Below, piece by piece: positions 9,606 through 17,642 of a stretch of 64,000 bases of DNA. The notes under the pieces were generated by a model that made no database searches, was not told the DNA's origin, and saw only the letters and a program-made list of their open reading frames with translations. Numbering within the stretch: position 1 is the first letter of the stretch; every line of letters begins with the position of its first letter. Location: assembly GCF_022179085.1 (NCBI RefSeq), contig NZ_BPQE01000020.1, forward strand, positions 186,001 to 250,000, read 5' to 3'. The position numbers were made by a program, and so were the translations under genes. The DNA comes from Methylobacterium aerolatum (GTDB lineage Bacteria; Pseudomonadota; Alphaproteobacteria; Rhizobiales; Beijerinckiaceae).

Positions 9606-10811
9606 ATGGACACCCAACTGGATACGGCCGCGAGGCCGAACGCCGCCGAGATTGCCCCGCCCCGCGCCGCGGAGCCCTCCCAGGCCCTGGAGCCGAAGGG
9701 CATGATCGCGCGCTTCGGGCCGGACAAGCCGCTCCTGACCGATGCGGGCGTCCCGCTGGCGCCCTTTCAGGTCGCCTACCAGACCGCAGGCACCCTCAAC
9801 GCCGACCGCTCCAACGCGGTGCTGATCTGCCACGCGCTGACCGGCGACCAGCACTTCGCCCACACCCATCCCGTCACCGGCAAGCCGGGCTGGTGGGAGA
9901 CCCTCGTCGGCCCCGGCAAGCCGGTGGATACGGATCGGTATTTCGTCGTCTGCTCGAACGTCATCGGCTCGTGCATGGGGTCCACCGGCCCGGCCTCCGT
10001 CGATCCGGCGACCGGCCGCCCCTACGGGCTCGACTTTCCCCTGGTGACGATCCGCGACATGGTCCGGGCGCAGGCGATGCTCCTCGACCACTTCGGCATC
10101 GACAGCCTGTTCCTGTGCATCGGCGGCTCGATGGGCGGGATGCAGGTGCTGCAATGGGCGGCGCTGTACCCGGAGCGGGTCTTCGCCGCCATGCCCATCG
10201 CCACCGGCGCCCGGCACTCGGCGCAGAACATCGCCTTCCACGAGGTCGGCCGGCAGGCGATCATGGCCGACCCCGCCTGGGCGGACGGGCGATACCTGGA
10301 AGAGGGCACCCGCCCCTCCAAGGGACTCGGCGTGGCGCGGATGGGCGCGCACATCACCTACCTGTCCGAGCCGGCACTCCACCGGAAGTTCGGCCGACGC
10401 TTCCAGGGCGGCTCGGCGCCGACCTTCTCTTTCAATGCCGACTTCCAGATCGAGAGCTACCTTCGCCACCAGGGGCTGAGCTTCGTCGAGCGGTTCGACG
10501 CCAACGCCTACCTCTACCTCACCCGCGCGATGGACTATTTCGACCTCGCCGCGGATCACGGCGGCGTGCTGGCCAACGCCTTCCGGGGCACGAAGACCCG
10601 CTTCTGCGTGATCTCCTTCACCTCCGACTGGCTCTTTCCCACGGCGGATTCGCGGGTCATCGTCCACGCGCTGAATGCCGCTGCCGCGCCGGTCGCCTTC
10701 GTGGAGGTCGAGACCGACAAGGGGCACGACGCCTTCCTGCTCGACGAGCCGGCGATGTTCGCCGCCGCCCGGGGCTTCATCGACGCCGCCGCGCGGGCAC
10801 GGGGCCTATGA
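9606..10811 (+). CDS. metX: Homoserine O-acetyltransferase
   Basis: 401 residues, alpha/beta-hydrolase fold. Transfers acetyl (or succinyl, in some members) from CoA to homoserine, the first committed step of methionine synthesis. Nucleophile Ser175 lies in 'GGSMGG'; Asp341 ('TSDWLFP') and His374 ('KGHDAFLL') complete the triad. An N-terminal extension of about 35 residues precedes the domain. It overlaps metW by 4 bp (ATGA), the common MetX-MetW pairing in proteobacteria. Acyl-CoA preference is not decidable by eye. Confidence 0.95.
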   Translation: MDTQLDTAARPNAAEIAPPRAAEPSQALEPKGMIARFGPDKPLLTDAGVPLAPFQVAYQTAGTLNADRSNAVLICHALTGDQHFAHTHPVTGKPGWWETLVGPGKPVDTDRYFVVCSNVIGSCMGSTGPASVDPATGRPYGLDFPLVTIRDMVRAQAMLLDHFGIDSLFLCIGGSMGGMQVLQWAALYPERVFAAMPIATGARHSAQNIAFHEVGRQAIMADPAWADGRYLEEGTRPSKGLGVARMGAHITYLSEPALHRKFGRRFQGGSAPTFSFNADFQIESYLRHQGLSFVERFDANAYLYLTRAMDYFDLAADHGGVLANAFRGTKTRFCVISFTSDWLFPTADSRVIVHALNAAAAPVAFVEVETDKGHDAFLLDEPAMFAAARGFIDAAARARGL

Positions 10812-11485
10812 GCGCGGGTCCGCACGGAGGCACGGCGCCCTGGAGCGCGGCCGAGGGGCTACCCAAGGAGACCGCCGGCGCGCGCGTCGATCACCTGCTG
10901 GTGCTCGACATGGTGCCGGCCGGCGCCCGCGTCCTCGACATCGGCTGCGGCGATGGGGCGCTCCTGGCCCTGCTGCGCGACCGCCGCGGCATCGACGGGC
11001 GCGGGATCGAGCTGTCCCGCGAGGGGGTGAATGCCTGTCTCGCCAAGGGCCTGCCGGTGATCCAGGGCGACGCCGACACCGACCTCGCCAACTACCCCGA
11101 CGGCGCCTTCGACGTCGTCGTCATGTCCCAGACCATCCAGGCGACGCGCCAGCCCCGCGCGGTGCTGGAGCACCTCCTGCGGATCGGCCGCCACGTCGTC
11201 ATCTCTTTTCCGAACTTCGGCCATTGGCGGGTGCGGACGGAACTCGCCCTCCGCGGGCGGATGCCGATGACCGACCTCCTGCCCGAGGCGTGGTACGAGA
11301 CCGCCAACATCCACCACTGCACGATCCGCGACTTCGTCGGCCTCTGTCGCCTCCTTGGCGCCCGGATCGAAACCGCCGCCGCCCTCGACTCGCGGGGGCG
11401 CGCGATGCGCTTCGCCCTGCCGTGGTGGGCGTGGAACCTGTTCGGGGCGCAGGGGGTGTTCCTGCTGACGAAGGAGGGGCGCTAG
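10808..11485 (+). CDS. metW: Methionine biosynthesis protein MetW
   Basis: 225 residues, class I methyltransferase-like fold. The SAM-binding loop 'VLDIGCGDG' is at 42-50, followed by '[14 protein letters not shown]' and '[11 protein letters not shown]', hallmarks of MetW. The ATG lies within the metX stop (ATGA), indicating coupled translation. MetW is needed with MetX for full homoserine acylation in several bacteria; no methyl acceptor has been established. It is followed directly by a large palindrome. Confidence 0.92.
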   Translation: MSAGPHGGTAPWSAAEGLPKETAGARVDHLLVLDMVPAGARVLDIGCGDGALLALLRDRRGIDGRGIELSREGVNACLAKGLPVIQGDADTDLANYPDGAFDVVVMSQTIQATRQPRAVLEHLLRIGRHVVISFPNFGHWRVRTELALRGRMPMTDLLPEAWYETANIHHCTIRDFVGLCRLLGARIETAAALDSRGRAMRFALPWWAWNLFGAQGVFLLTKEGR

Positions 11486-11687
11486 AGCGGGTTCGGTTTG
11501 ACTTGGATCGTCGCGTCCCAGTGGGGAACGCGGGCTCCCTCCCCCTTGCGGGGAGGGGAAGGGGTGGGGGTGGTGCAGGAGGCACCGCCGCGCTCCGTCG
11601 GCACCGCCCCCACCTCCCACTTCTCCCCGCAAGGGGGAGGAGAGCGCGTCGTGCAAAGCCGATTCAGGTTCGAGCGAAACCGCTATA
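11483..11687. repeat. Large composite GC-rich palindrome after metW
   Basis: Inner arms at about 11537-11575 (starts CCTCCCCCTTGCGGGGAG) and 11601-11640 pair almost perfectly as 39-bp arms around a 25-base loop. Outer arms at about 11483-11511 (CTAGAGCGGGTTCGG) and 11659-11687 are also inverted relative to each other. The whole is one roughly 205-bp hairpin-forming unit that starts at the metW stop codon. It may terminate transcription or be a mobile non-autonomous element. Related GC-rich palindromes occur inside cobG and cobN. Confidence 0.8.
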
Positions 11688-11806
11688 GTGCAGAGACGCA
11701 CTCACCTCATTCATGCGTGCCTGCACTAGCGAATTGTTCTTGCATCAATTTTTCCAATCCCGGCTGACGTCGCCGACTGGATCGATGCACGTGGCTGCTA
11801 CGCCGG

Positions 11807-11899
11807 CGTCATTGCGAGCGCAGCGAAGCAATCGAGGGATGCGCATCGTGTGGAGGCGTCCCGCTTCCCTGGATTGCTTCGCTGCGCTCGCAATGACGG
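11807..11899. repeat. REP-like palindrome, copy A
   Basis: A 93-bp imperfect palindrome. The left arm begins CGTCATTGCGAGCGCAGCGA and the right arm ends GCTCGCAATGACGG, with CCCTGGATTG next to the centre. It lies between metW and the 3' end of the transglycosylase gene. It is the best-preserved of at least eight copies in this window (others near 17.5, 24.8, 35.4, 40.3, 50.7, 56.2 and 60.6 kb). Confidence 0.85.
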
Positions 11900-11922
11900 A
11901 TAAAGCGCGGTGAGGAGAGACG

Positions 11923-14157
11923 CTACTTCGCGCCCCGGCGCAAATCGCCATCGATCAGCAGGGCGCTGCGGCTGTCGAGGCGGGTCCGGTAGACCTGCAG
12001 GTTCTCCATCACCCGCTGGACGTAGTTGCGCGTCTCGGTGAAGGGGATGCGCTCCACCCAGTCGATCACGTCGACGTCGCCCTTGCGCGGGTCGCCGTAG
12101 GCGTCGATCCACTTCTTCACGTTGCCGCCGCCGGCATTGTACGAGGCGAAGGCGAGGACGTAGGAGCCGCGCCAATCCTCCATCAGCTCGCCGAGATGGG
12201 CTTGGCCCAGCTTGGCGCAGAAGGCCGGATCGCTCGTGAGGCGGTCGGGGTCGAAGGCGGTGGAGACGCGCTTGGCCGTGCGCAGGGCGGTCGCCGGCAT
12301 CATCTGCATGAGGCCCCTGGCGCCGGCGCCGGAGCGGGCCTTCGGATCGAACTGACTTTCCTGCCGCGCGATGGCGTAGACCATCGCCCGCTCCACCTGT
12401 GGCACGGCGGTGAAGGTGTCGTAGGACGGGATGCCGATGGTCGGGAAGGCATGGGCGTCGAGGGGCAGGCCCCGGTGCAGGGCGAGCTTGCCGACGGCGA
12501 CCAGGGCGCGGGCGTCCTTGGTCTCCGTCGCGACGTCGCCGAGAGCCTGGACCTCCCGGGCGTCGGTGAGGGCGCGCGCCGAATCGATGAAGAGCGGTAG
12601 GGCGAGGTCGGCGAGGCCGGCCTGTTCGAGCAGGCGCAGGGCGCGGACGGAGAGCCTGTCGTCGAAGGTCTGCCGCTCGGCCCCATCGAGCACGGGCACG
12701 GCCCGGAGGGGCAGGCTGGTCTGCCCCAGCTTGGCGCGGGCGACCTGCCCGTAATAGGCGATGGGCTGCGCCGCCGCCTTCTCGTAGAAGCGCCGCGCCT
12801 CGTCCGCCCGGCCCGACGCCTCGGCGGCCCGGCCTTGCCAATAGGCGCCGCGCGCCAGGGAATTCGGCCCCTCGGCCAGGGCGGCCACCCGCGCGAAATG
12901 CCCCGCCGCCCTGTCCGGCTCGTTGAGGAAGCGCAGGGCGATCCAGCCCGCATGGAACTCCGCCTCGATCCGCTTCTCCGGGCTGCGGGCGGCATGGCCC
13001 GCCACCACCGCGTAGGCGGTCTTGGCATCGCCCGCATCGAGGAGCTTGCGCGCGACGATCCGGCGCTCGACCCACCACTCGTCGCCATCGACCAGCACGT
13101 CGGGGTTGGTGGGAGCGGTGGCCAGCACGGCCGCCGCCTCGGCCGCCTTGTCAGCCCGGCGGAAGAACTGCGCGCGGGAGAAGATGTAGGAGGCGTCGTT
13201 GCGGAGCGACGGCGGCACGGCAGCGAGCGCCGAGGCGGCGCCGGAACTCTTATCCTCCACGGCCCGGCGGGCGCGCACGAGGCTGGCATAGCCGCCGCCG
13301 GCATAGCCCGCCGCCCGGCCGGCGGTCTCCCAATCCTCGCGCAGGAGCGCCCGCTCCATGCGGTAGCGGTGGTCGATGCGGGTGAGCAGGTCGGGGAAGG
13401 CGTCCTGCACCTTCGCTTCGAGGTTGCGCCCGAACGTCTCCGTCCGCCACAGGTCGCGCACGAGGTCGGCGGCGTCCGATTCGAGCCCGTCGGCGCGCAG
13501 CGCCAGGGCGAGGGCGAACTTGCCCGGCGCGCTCGTGGGCCTCGCTCCGGCGAAGAAGGCGCGGACCGTGGCGGGCGCCTTGCGCTCGCTGAGCAGGGTC
13601 TCCTCAGCCCGACGGCGCAGCAGCGGGCCGCCGGGCCAATCAGGGTTGGCGCGGGTGAAGGCCACCGTCCGCTCGAAGCCGATCCCGGCGCCAGCGCGGA
13701 TCGCCACCCATTCGAGGAGGGCGCGGGCCGCCTTGTCGGTGAAGCCGTCGGCCATCCGGTCGGCGTCGGAGACCTGCCCCTTGCGGTAGAGGTCGATTGC
13801 GCCGCGCAGCAGGGTCAGATCGGTCTCGCCTGCCGCCTTGGGCCGGGCGAGGTCGGGCACCTCCGGCACGGGGGCGGCGGGTGTGAGCCCCGCATCCGGC
13901 AGGGGGAAGGCGATGGGCGCGTCCGGATCGGCCGAAGCGTAGGCCGAGGCGGCGGCGGGCTTGCGCTCCACGTCCTCGGCGTGGGTGGTGTCGGTCTTCA
14001 GCCCGTCTCCGGCGAGGTCGGTGGCGTCCTGCCGGGTCGGCGCGGCGGCCGCCTCTGGCGTGGCATCCATCGCCCGCGCGAGGGGTGCGGGGGCGGTGCC
14101 CATCGCGACGGCGAGGGCGGCGAAACGTGCGGACTTCCAGGCGACGGCTCGGATCAC
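11923..14157 (-). CDS. slt: Soluble lytic murein transglycosylase
   Basis: 744 residues. Cleaves the MurNAc-GlcNAc bond of peptidoglycan to 1,6-anhydro products in the periplasm. A signal peptide covers about residues 1-29 (ending PLARA), a long helical repeat region like the Slt70 U/L domains fills 100-570, and the C-terminal SLT domain carries catalytic Glu600 in 'ARQESQFDP', then 'GLMQMMPATA' and 'SYNAGGGNV'. The GTG at 14157 is chosen because a GAGGAGG site lies about 9 bases upstream and it gives a complete signal peptide. Confidence 0.93.
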   Translation of the reverse strand: MIRAVAWKSARFAALAVAMGTAPAPLARAMDATPEAAAAPTRQDATDLAGDGLKTDTTHAEDVERKPAAASAYASADPDAPIAFPLPDAGLTPAAPVPEVPDLARPKAAGETDLTLLRGAIDLYRKGQVSDADRMADGFTDKAARALLEWVAIRAGAGIGFERTVAFTRANPDWPGGPLLRRRAEETLLSERKAPATVRAFFAGARPTSAPGKFALALALRADGLESDAADLVRDLWRTETFGRNLEAKVQDAFPDLLTRIDHRYRMERALLREDWETAGRAAGYAGGGYASLVRARRAVEDKSSGAASALAAVPPSLRNDASYIFSRAQFFRRADKAAEAAAVLATAPTNPDVLVDGDEWWVERRIVARKLLDAGDAKTAYAVVAGHAARSPEKRIEAEFHAGWIALRFLNEPDRAAGHFARVAALAEGPNSLARGAYWQGRAAEASGRADEARRFYEKAAAQPIAYYGQVARAKLGQTSLPLRAVPVLDGAERQTFDDRLSVRALRLLEQAGLADLALPLFIDSARALTDAREVQALGDVATETKDARALVAVGKLALHRGLPLDAHAFPTIGIPSYDTFTAVPQVERAMVYAIARQESQFDPKARSGAGARGLMQMMPATALRTAKRVSTAFDPDRLTSDPAFCAKLGQAHLGELMEDWRGSYVLAFASYNAGGGNVKKWIDAYGDPRKGDVDVIDWVERIPFTETRNYVQRVMENLQVYRTRLDSRSALLIDGDLRRGAK

Positions 14158-14336
14158 GACCCCACCCTCCTCATGGCCGCAGGGCGAAGGAGACAGGGTG
14201 CGCGATGACTGATTAAGGCCCCGTTAGTCCTGTTCGGGATCCGTTTGCGCGAGGCCGCGCGAACCCCTATGTCTTCGCGCTCGCGCCGATACGGCGCAGC
14301 TACGCGGCGGCGAGACGACCGCCTGGATCCCCTGGG

Positions 14337-15236
14337 ATGCCCGAGATGACCGAGACGACGGCCCGCTTGCGGGGCTCGCTGACCGCCCTGGTGACGCCGT
14401 TCCGCGACGGCGCCTTCGACGAGCAGGCCTTCCGAAAGTTCGTGCGCTGGCAGATCGAGCAGGGCAGCCACGGGCTCGTCCCCACCGGTACCACCGGTGA
14501 GAGCCCGACCCTGACCCATGCCGAGCACGACCGGGTCGTCGAGGCCTGCATCGACGAGGCGGGCGGACGTGTGCCGGTGATCGCGGGCGCGGGGTCGAAT
14601 TCCACCGCCGAGGCCGTCGAGCGGGCGCAGCACGCCGAAAAGGCCGGCGCCGATGCCGTGCTCGTGGTGACGCCCTACTACAACAAGCCGACTCAAGGGG
14701 GCCTCTACGCCCACTTCAAGGCGGTGAACGATGCGATCGGCATCCCGATTATCATCTACAACATCCCGCCGCGTTCCGTCATCGACATGAGCGTCGAGAC
14801 GATGGCCCGGCTCTTCGAGTTGAAGAACATCGTCGGCGTGAAGGACGCGACCGCGAAGATCGATCGCGTCAGCCAGCAACGACAGGCCATGGGGGAGAGC
14901 TTCATCCAGCTTTCGGGCGAAGATGCGACGGCGCTCGGCTACAATGCCCAGGGCGGCCACGGCTGCATCTCGGTGGTCGCCAATGTCGCGCCCCGCCTGT
15001 GTGCCGACCTGCAGGAGGCCTCCCTCTCGGGCGATTTCGCCAAGGCGCTGACGATCCAGGACAAGCTCTACCCGCTCCAGTCGGGCCTCTTCGCCGAGGC
15101 GAATCCCGGCCCGGTGAAGTATGCCCTCTCGCGCCTCGGCCACATGGGCGAAGACCTGCGCCTGCCCCTCGTCGCCATCTCGGACGACACGCGCCGGATC
15201 GTCGACGACGCCCTGCGCCACGCGGGCCTGCTCTGA
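14337..15236 (+). CDS. dapA: 4-hydroxy-tetrahydrodipicolinate synthase
   Basis: 299 residues, TIM barrel. Condenses pyruvate with aspartate semialdehyde in lysine/diaminopimelate synthesis. Schiff-base Lys169 is in 'VGVKDA', catalytic Tyr141 in 'YNIPPR', and the Thr pair in 'GTTGES' (51-56). A second ATG nine bases downstream (14346) is an equally possible start. The gene is divergent from the transglycosylase; dapE lies 20 kb away in the same window. Related aldolases share the fold, but the GTTGE and YNIPxR motifs fit DapA. Confidence 0.95.
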   Translation: MPEMTETTARLRGSLTALVTPFRDGAFDEQAFRKFVRWQIEQGSHGLVPTGTTGESPTLTHAEHDRVVEACIDEAGGRVPVIAGAGSNSTAEAVERAQHAEKAGADAVLVVTPYYNKPTQGGLYAHFKAVNDAIGIPIIIYNIPPRSVIDMSVETMARLFELKNIVGVKDATAKIDRVSQQRQAMGESFIQLSGEDATALGYNAQGGHGCISVVANVAPRLCADLQEASLSGDFAKALTIQDKLYPLQSGLFAEANPGPVKYALSRLGHMGEDLRLPLVAISDDTRRIVDDALRHAGLL

Positions 15237-15326
15237 TCCCCGACCCGAAACCGCGTCGCCCGGCCCGGCATCCATGCCGGCGGGCGGCGCGTTGAGGCGG
15301 AGCGAACGAGGAAAGACGGATACGAC

Positions 15327-15800
15327 ATGGCGCCGAAGACGGAGCCCGGGCGGAAGGTGGTGGCGGACAACAGGTCCGCACGCTACCACTACGCCATCGA
15401 GGACACGCTGGAAGCGGGCATCGCCCTGACCGGCACCGAGGTGAAGTCCCTGCGCGGCGGCAAGGCGACGATCGGCGAATCGTATGCCGGCCCCTCCGGC
15501 AACGATCTCATGCTCTTCAACGCCTACATCCCAGAATATCTCGAGGCGAACCGCTTCAACCACGACACCAAGCGGCCCCGCCGCCTGCTGCTGCATCGCC
15601 GCCAGATCGACAAGCTGATCGGCGCCACCCAGCGCCAGGGCTACACCGTGATCCCGCTGAAGATCTACTTCAACGAGCGGGGCCGCGCGAAGGTCGAACT
15701 CGGCCTCGGCAAGGGCAAGCAGGCCCACGACAAGCGCGAGGCCGTCAAGGAGCGCGACTGGAAGCGCGACCAAGCCCGCCTTCTGCGCGACCGGGGATGA
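15327..15800 (+). CDS. smpB: SsrA-binding protein SmpB
   Basis: 157 residues of standard family length. Binds tmRNA and delivers it to stalled ribosomes for trans-translation. The N-terminal '[29 protein letters not shown]' type OB-fold region is visible in shorter pieces ('HYAIEDT', '[16 protein letters not shown]'), and the basic C-terminal tail '[15 protein letters not shown]' that inserts in the mRNA channel is present. dapA-smpB adjacency is common in alphaproteobacteria. No tmRNA gene was seen nearby. Confidence 0.96.
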   Translation: MAPKTEPGRKVVADNRSARYHYAIEDTLEAGIALTGTEVKSLRGGKATIGESYAGPSGNDLMLFNAYIPEYLEANRFNHDTKRPRRLLLHRRQIDKLIGATQRQGYTVIPLKIYFNERGRAKVELGLGKGKQAHDKREAVKERDWKRDQARLLRDRG

Positions 15801-15855
15801 TCCGACCGGCGGACCCACGCGTTGGCCGGTGCGGTGTCTGAGGGGGAGGACGGGA

Positions 15856-16428
15856 ATGAGCGTCGATCTCGCGAGCCTGCCGGCGGATCTGCCGGCCCCG
15901 CAGGACGATGGCGGCGCGGATCACCTGCGCGGCGCCCGCGTGCCCGACGTCGCCCTGCGGGCCACGGACGGCAGCACGGTGTCCCTGGCCAAGCTGAAGG
16001 GCCGGACGGTGGTCTACGCCTATCCCCGCACCGGTGAGCCCGGGAAGGCGCCCCTCGTCGACGATTGGGATGCGATCCCCGGGGCGCGGGGCTGCACGCC
16101 CCAGTCCTGCGACTTCCGCGATCACTTCCAGGCGTTGAAGGCGCTCGGCGTCGGGCAGGTCCACGGTCTCTCGACGCAGACCCGGGAGTACCAGCAGGAG
16201 GCGGCCACCCGCCTGCACCTGCCCTTCACGCTGCTCTCCGACTCGCACCGCGCCCTGGCCATGGCGGCGCGGCTCCCGACCTTGGAGGCCGGCGGTGAAA
16301 CCCTGCTGAAGCGGCTGACCCTCGTGATCGACGACGGGGTCGTGACGCAGGTCTTCTATCCGGTCTTCCCGCCGGACCAGAGCGCCCGGCAGGTCATCGC
16401 GTGGCTGGAGTCGCAGGCGCGGGCTTGA
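15856..16428 (+). CDS. Peroxiredoxin (BCP/PrxQ-like)
   Basis: 190 residues, thioredoxin fold. Reduces hydroperoxides with a peroxidatic Cys80 and a resolving Cys85 spaced as in BCP/PrxQ enzymes ('GCTPQSCDFRDHF'). The ATG at 15856 is chosen over an ATG at 15829 because an AGGGGGAGGA site sits directly upstream. The 'PRTGEPG' stretch replaces the more usual 'KDDTPG', so it belongs to an atypical subgroup. Electron donor unknown. It follows smpB by 55 bp. Confidence 0.85.
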   Translation: MSVDLASLPADLPAPQDDGGADHLRGARVPDVALRATDGSTVSLAKLKGRTVVYAYPRTGEPGKAPLVDDWDAIPGARGCTPQSCDFRDHFQALKALGVGQVHGLSTQTREYQQEAATRLHLPFTLLSDSHRALAMAARLPTLEAGGETLLKRLTLVIDDGVVTQVFYPVFPPDQSARQVIAWLESQARA

Positions 16429-16471
16429 CCGTCCTCGTCACCGCTTCGCTCGCGATGGCGACGAGGGGCTT

Positions 16472-17107
16472 CTATTCCTCGTCCGGCTCCGGCTGGCGGA
16501 TGCCGTAGCGGTTCTCCAAGGTCGGACGGCTGTCGGCGCGGTAGCGCGTGGGCGTCTCGGACGTGGCGCGCGCCGGGCGCTCGCTCGGCTCGCGGCCGAT
16601 GCGGGCAGAGAGGCTCGACAGGTCGAGGAACTCGTCCGCTTGGCGGCGCAGCTCGTCCGCGATCATGGAGGGCTGCGTCTGGATGGTGGAGATCACCGTC
16701 ACGCGCACGCCCCGGCGCTGCATGGCCTCCACCAGAGAACGGAAGTCGCCGTCGCCGGAAAACAGGACCATGTGGTCGATCCGGGGCGCGAGTTCGAGCG
16801 CATCGATGGCGAGCTCGATGTCCATGTTGCCCTTGAACCGGCGGCGCCCGGCCGAATCCGTAAATTCCCGCACCGGCTTCGTCACCACACGGTAGCCGTT
16901 ATAGTCCAGCCAATCGATCAACGGGCGGATCGAGGAGTATTCCTGATCCTCGATCATGGCAGTGTAGTAAAAGGCGCGGATCAAGTTCTCTCGCGACTGG
17001 AAGTCCTTGAGGAGCTTCTTGTAGTCGATATCGAAGCCGAGGGCCTTGGTGGTCGCATACAGGTTGGCGCCATCGATGAAGATGGCGCACCGTTGGTTCG
17101 ATTGCAT
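16472..17107 (-). CDS. NYN-domain (LabA/DUF88-type) protein
   Basis: 211 residues. The PIN-like NYN fold spans about residues 6-150 with acidic residues in place: Asp12 in 'FIDGANLY', Asp96 in 'KGNMDIELAIDAL', and Asp119/Asp121 in 'FSGDGDF'. This constellation is that of a metal-dependent RNase, although activity is not established for most members. The last 50 residues are Arg/Glu rich and probably disordered. The gene neighbours RSH and rpoZ on the same strand, an arrangement compatible with RNA turnover, but not proof. Confidence 0.85.
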   Translation of the reverse strand: MQSNQRCAIFIDGANLYATTKALGFDIDYKKLLKDFQSRENLIRAFYYTAMIEDQEYSSIRPLIDWLDYNGYRVVTKPVREFTDSAGRRRFKGNMDIELAIDALELAPRIDHMVLFSGDGDFRSLVEAMQRRGVRVTVISTIQTQPSMIADELRRQADEFLDLSSLSARIGREPSERPARATSETPTRYRADSRPTLENRYGIRQPEPDEE

Positions 17108-17642
17108 CGAGTGTTTCCGCAGAACAAAGAACTAATGAATGTGATCGCCTGTTGCACGCCGCCATAAAAGGCAGCGGGGCAAGAAACATTGTTCACAATC
17201 GAAATAGTCGAAAAGGTGAGCGCCCTGTGGCGTTCAATTCGGGAGGATCGTTGAGCAGGTTCGCAGTGTCAAGGCCAGGGGCCTTCGCGCCGTATTTTTA
17301 GTCAATGAAGATCAATCTCTGCGCATCAAGAGTTCACGCAACCTTGAGTAAACGTTGTTTCATGTCCGAAAAATCCCGGGCGGCCCGTCGATGTGACCGC
17401 TCCTCATCTTGGGAGCGGAGCGCGGCAACCTCGAGCGGCGGCCAGTTGTCCGGCGCGGCTCCTCCACTCGAAGCCGGAGTCGATGACGTCGGCTCACACA
17501 TCTCCGTCGTTGCGAGCGACAGCGGAGCCATCGAGGGAGGCAGGACACCTCCGAACGGTGCGCCTCCCTATTTGCTTCGCTCCGCTCGCAACGACGACCA
17601 CGGAGCCATCGACGGGCGTGGCTCAACCCGATCGACGACGCC
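17108..17642. other. Intergenic region between NYN gene and rsh
   Basis: 535 bp with no supportable gene. It should contain the promoter of the NYN gene, and 17108-17350 is distinctly less GC-rich than the surroundings. The remainder is occupied by a diverged REP-like palindrome, annotated separately. Short frames across the palindrome are not considered genes. Confidence 0.5.
17505..17597. repeat. REP-like palindrome, copy B (diverged)
   Basis: Left arm CGTCGTTGCGAGCGACAGCG, right arm TTCGCTCCGCTCGCAACGAC, with complementary GAGGGAGGC/GCCTCCCT next to the loop. Base changes in one arm are matched in the other (ATTGC to GTTGC, GCAAT to GCAAC), i.e. compensatory substitutions that keep the hairpin. 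Confidence 0.78.

Noticed and set aside
11498-11913. Short plus-strand frames across the metW palindrome and REP copy A
   Set aside because: They consist only of translated palindromic arms and have no ribosome site or family resemblance.
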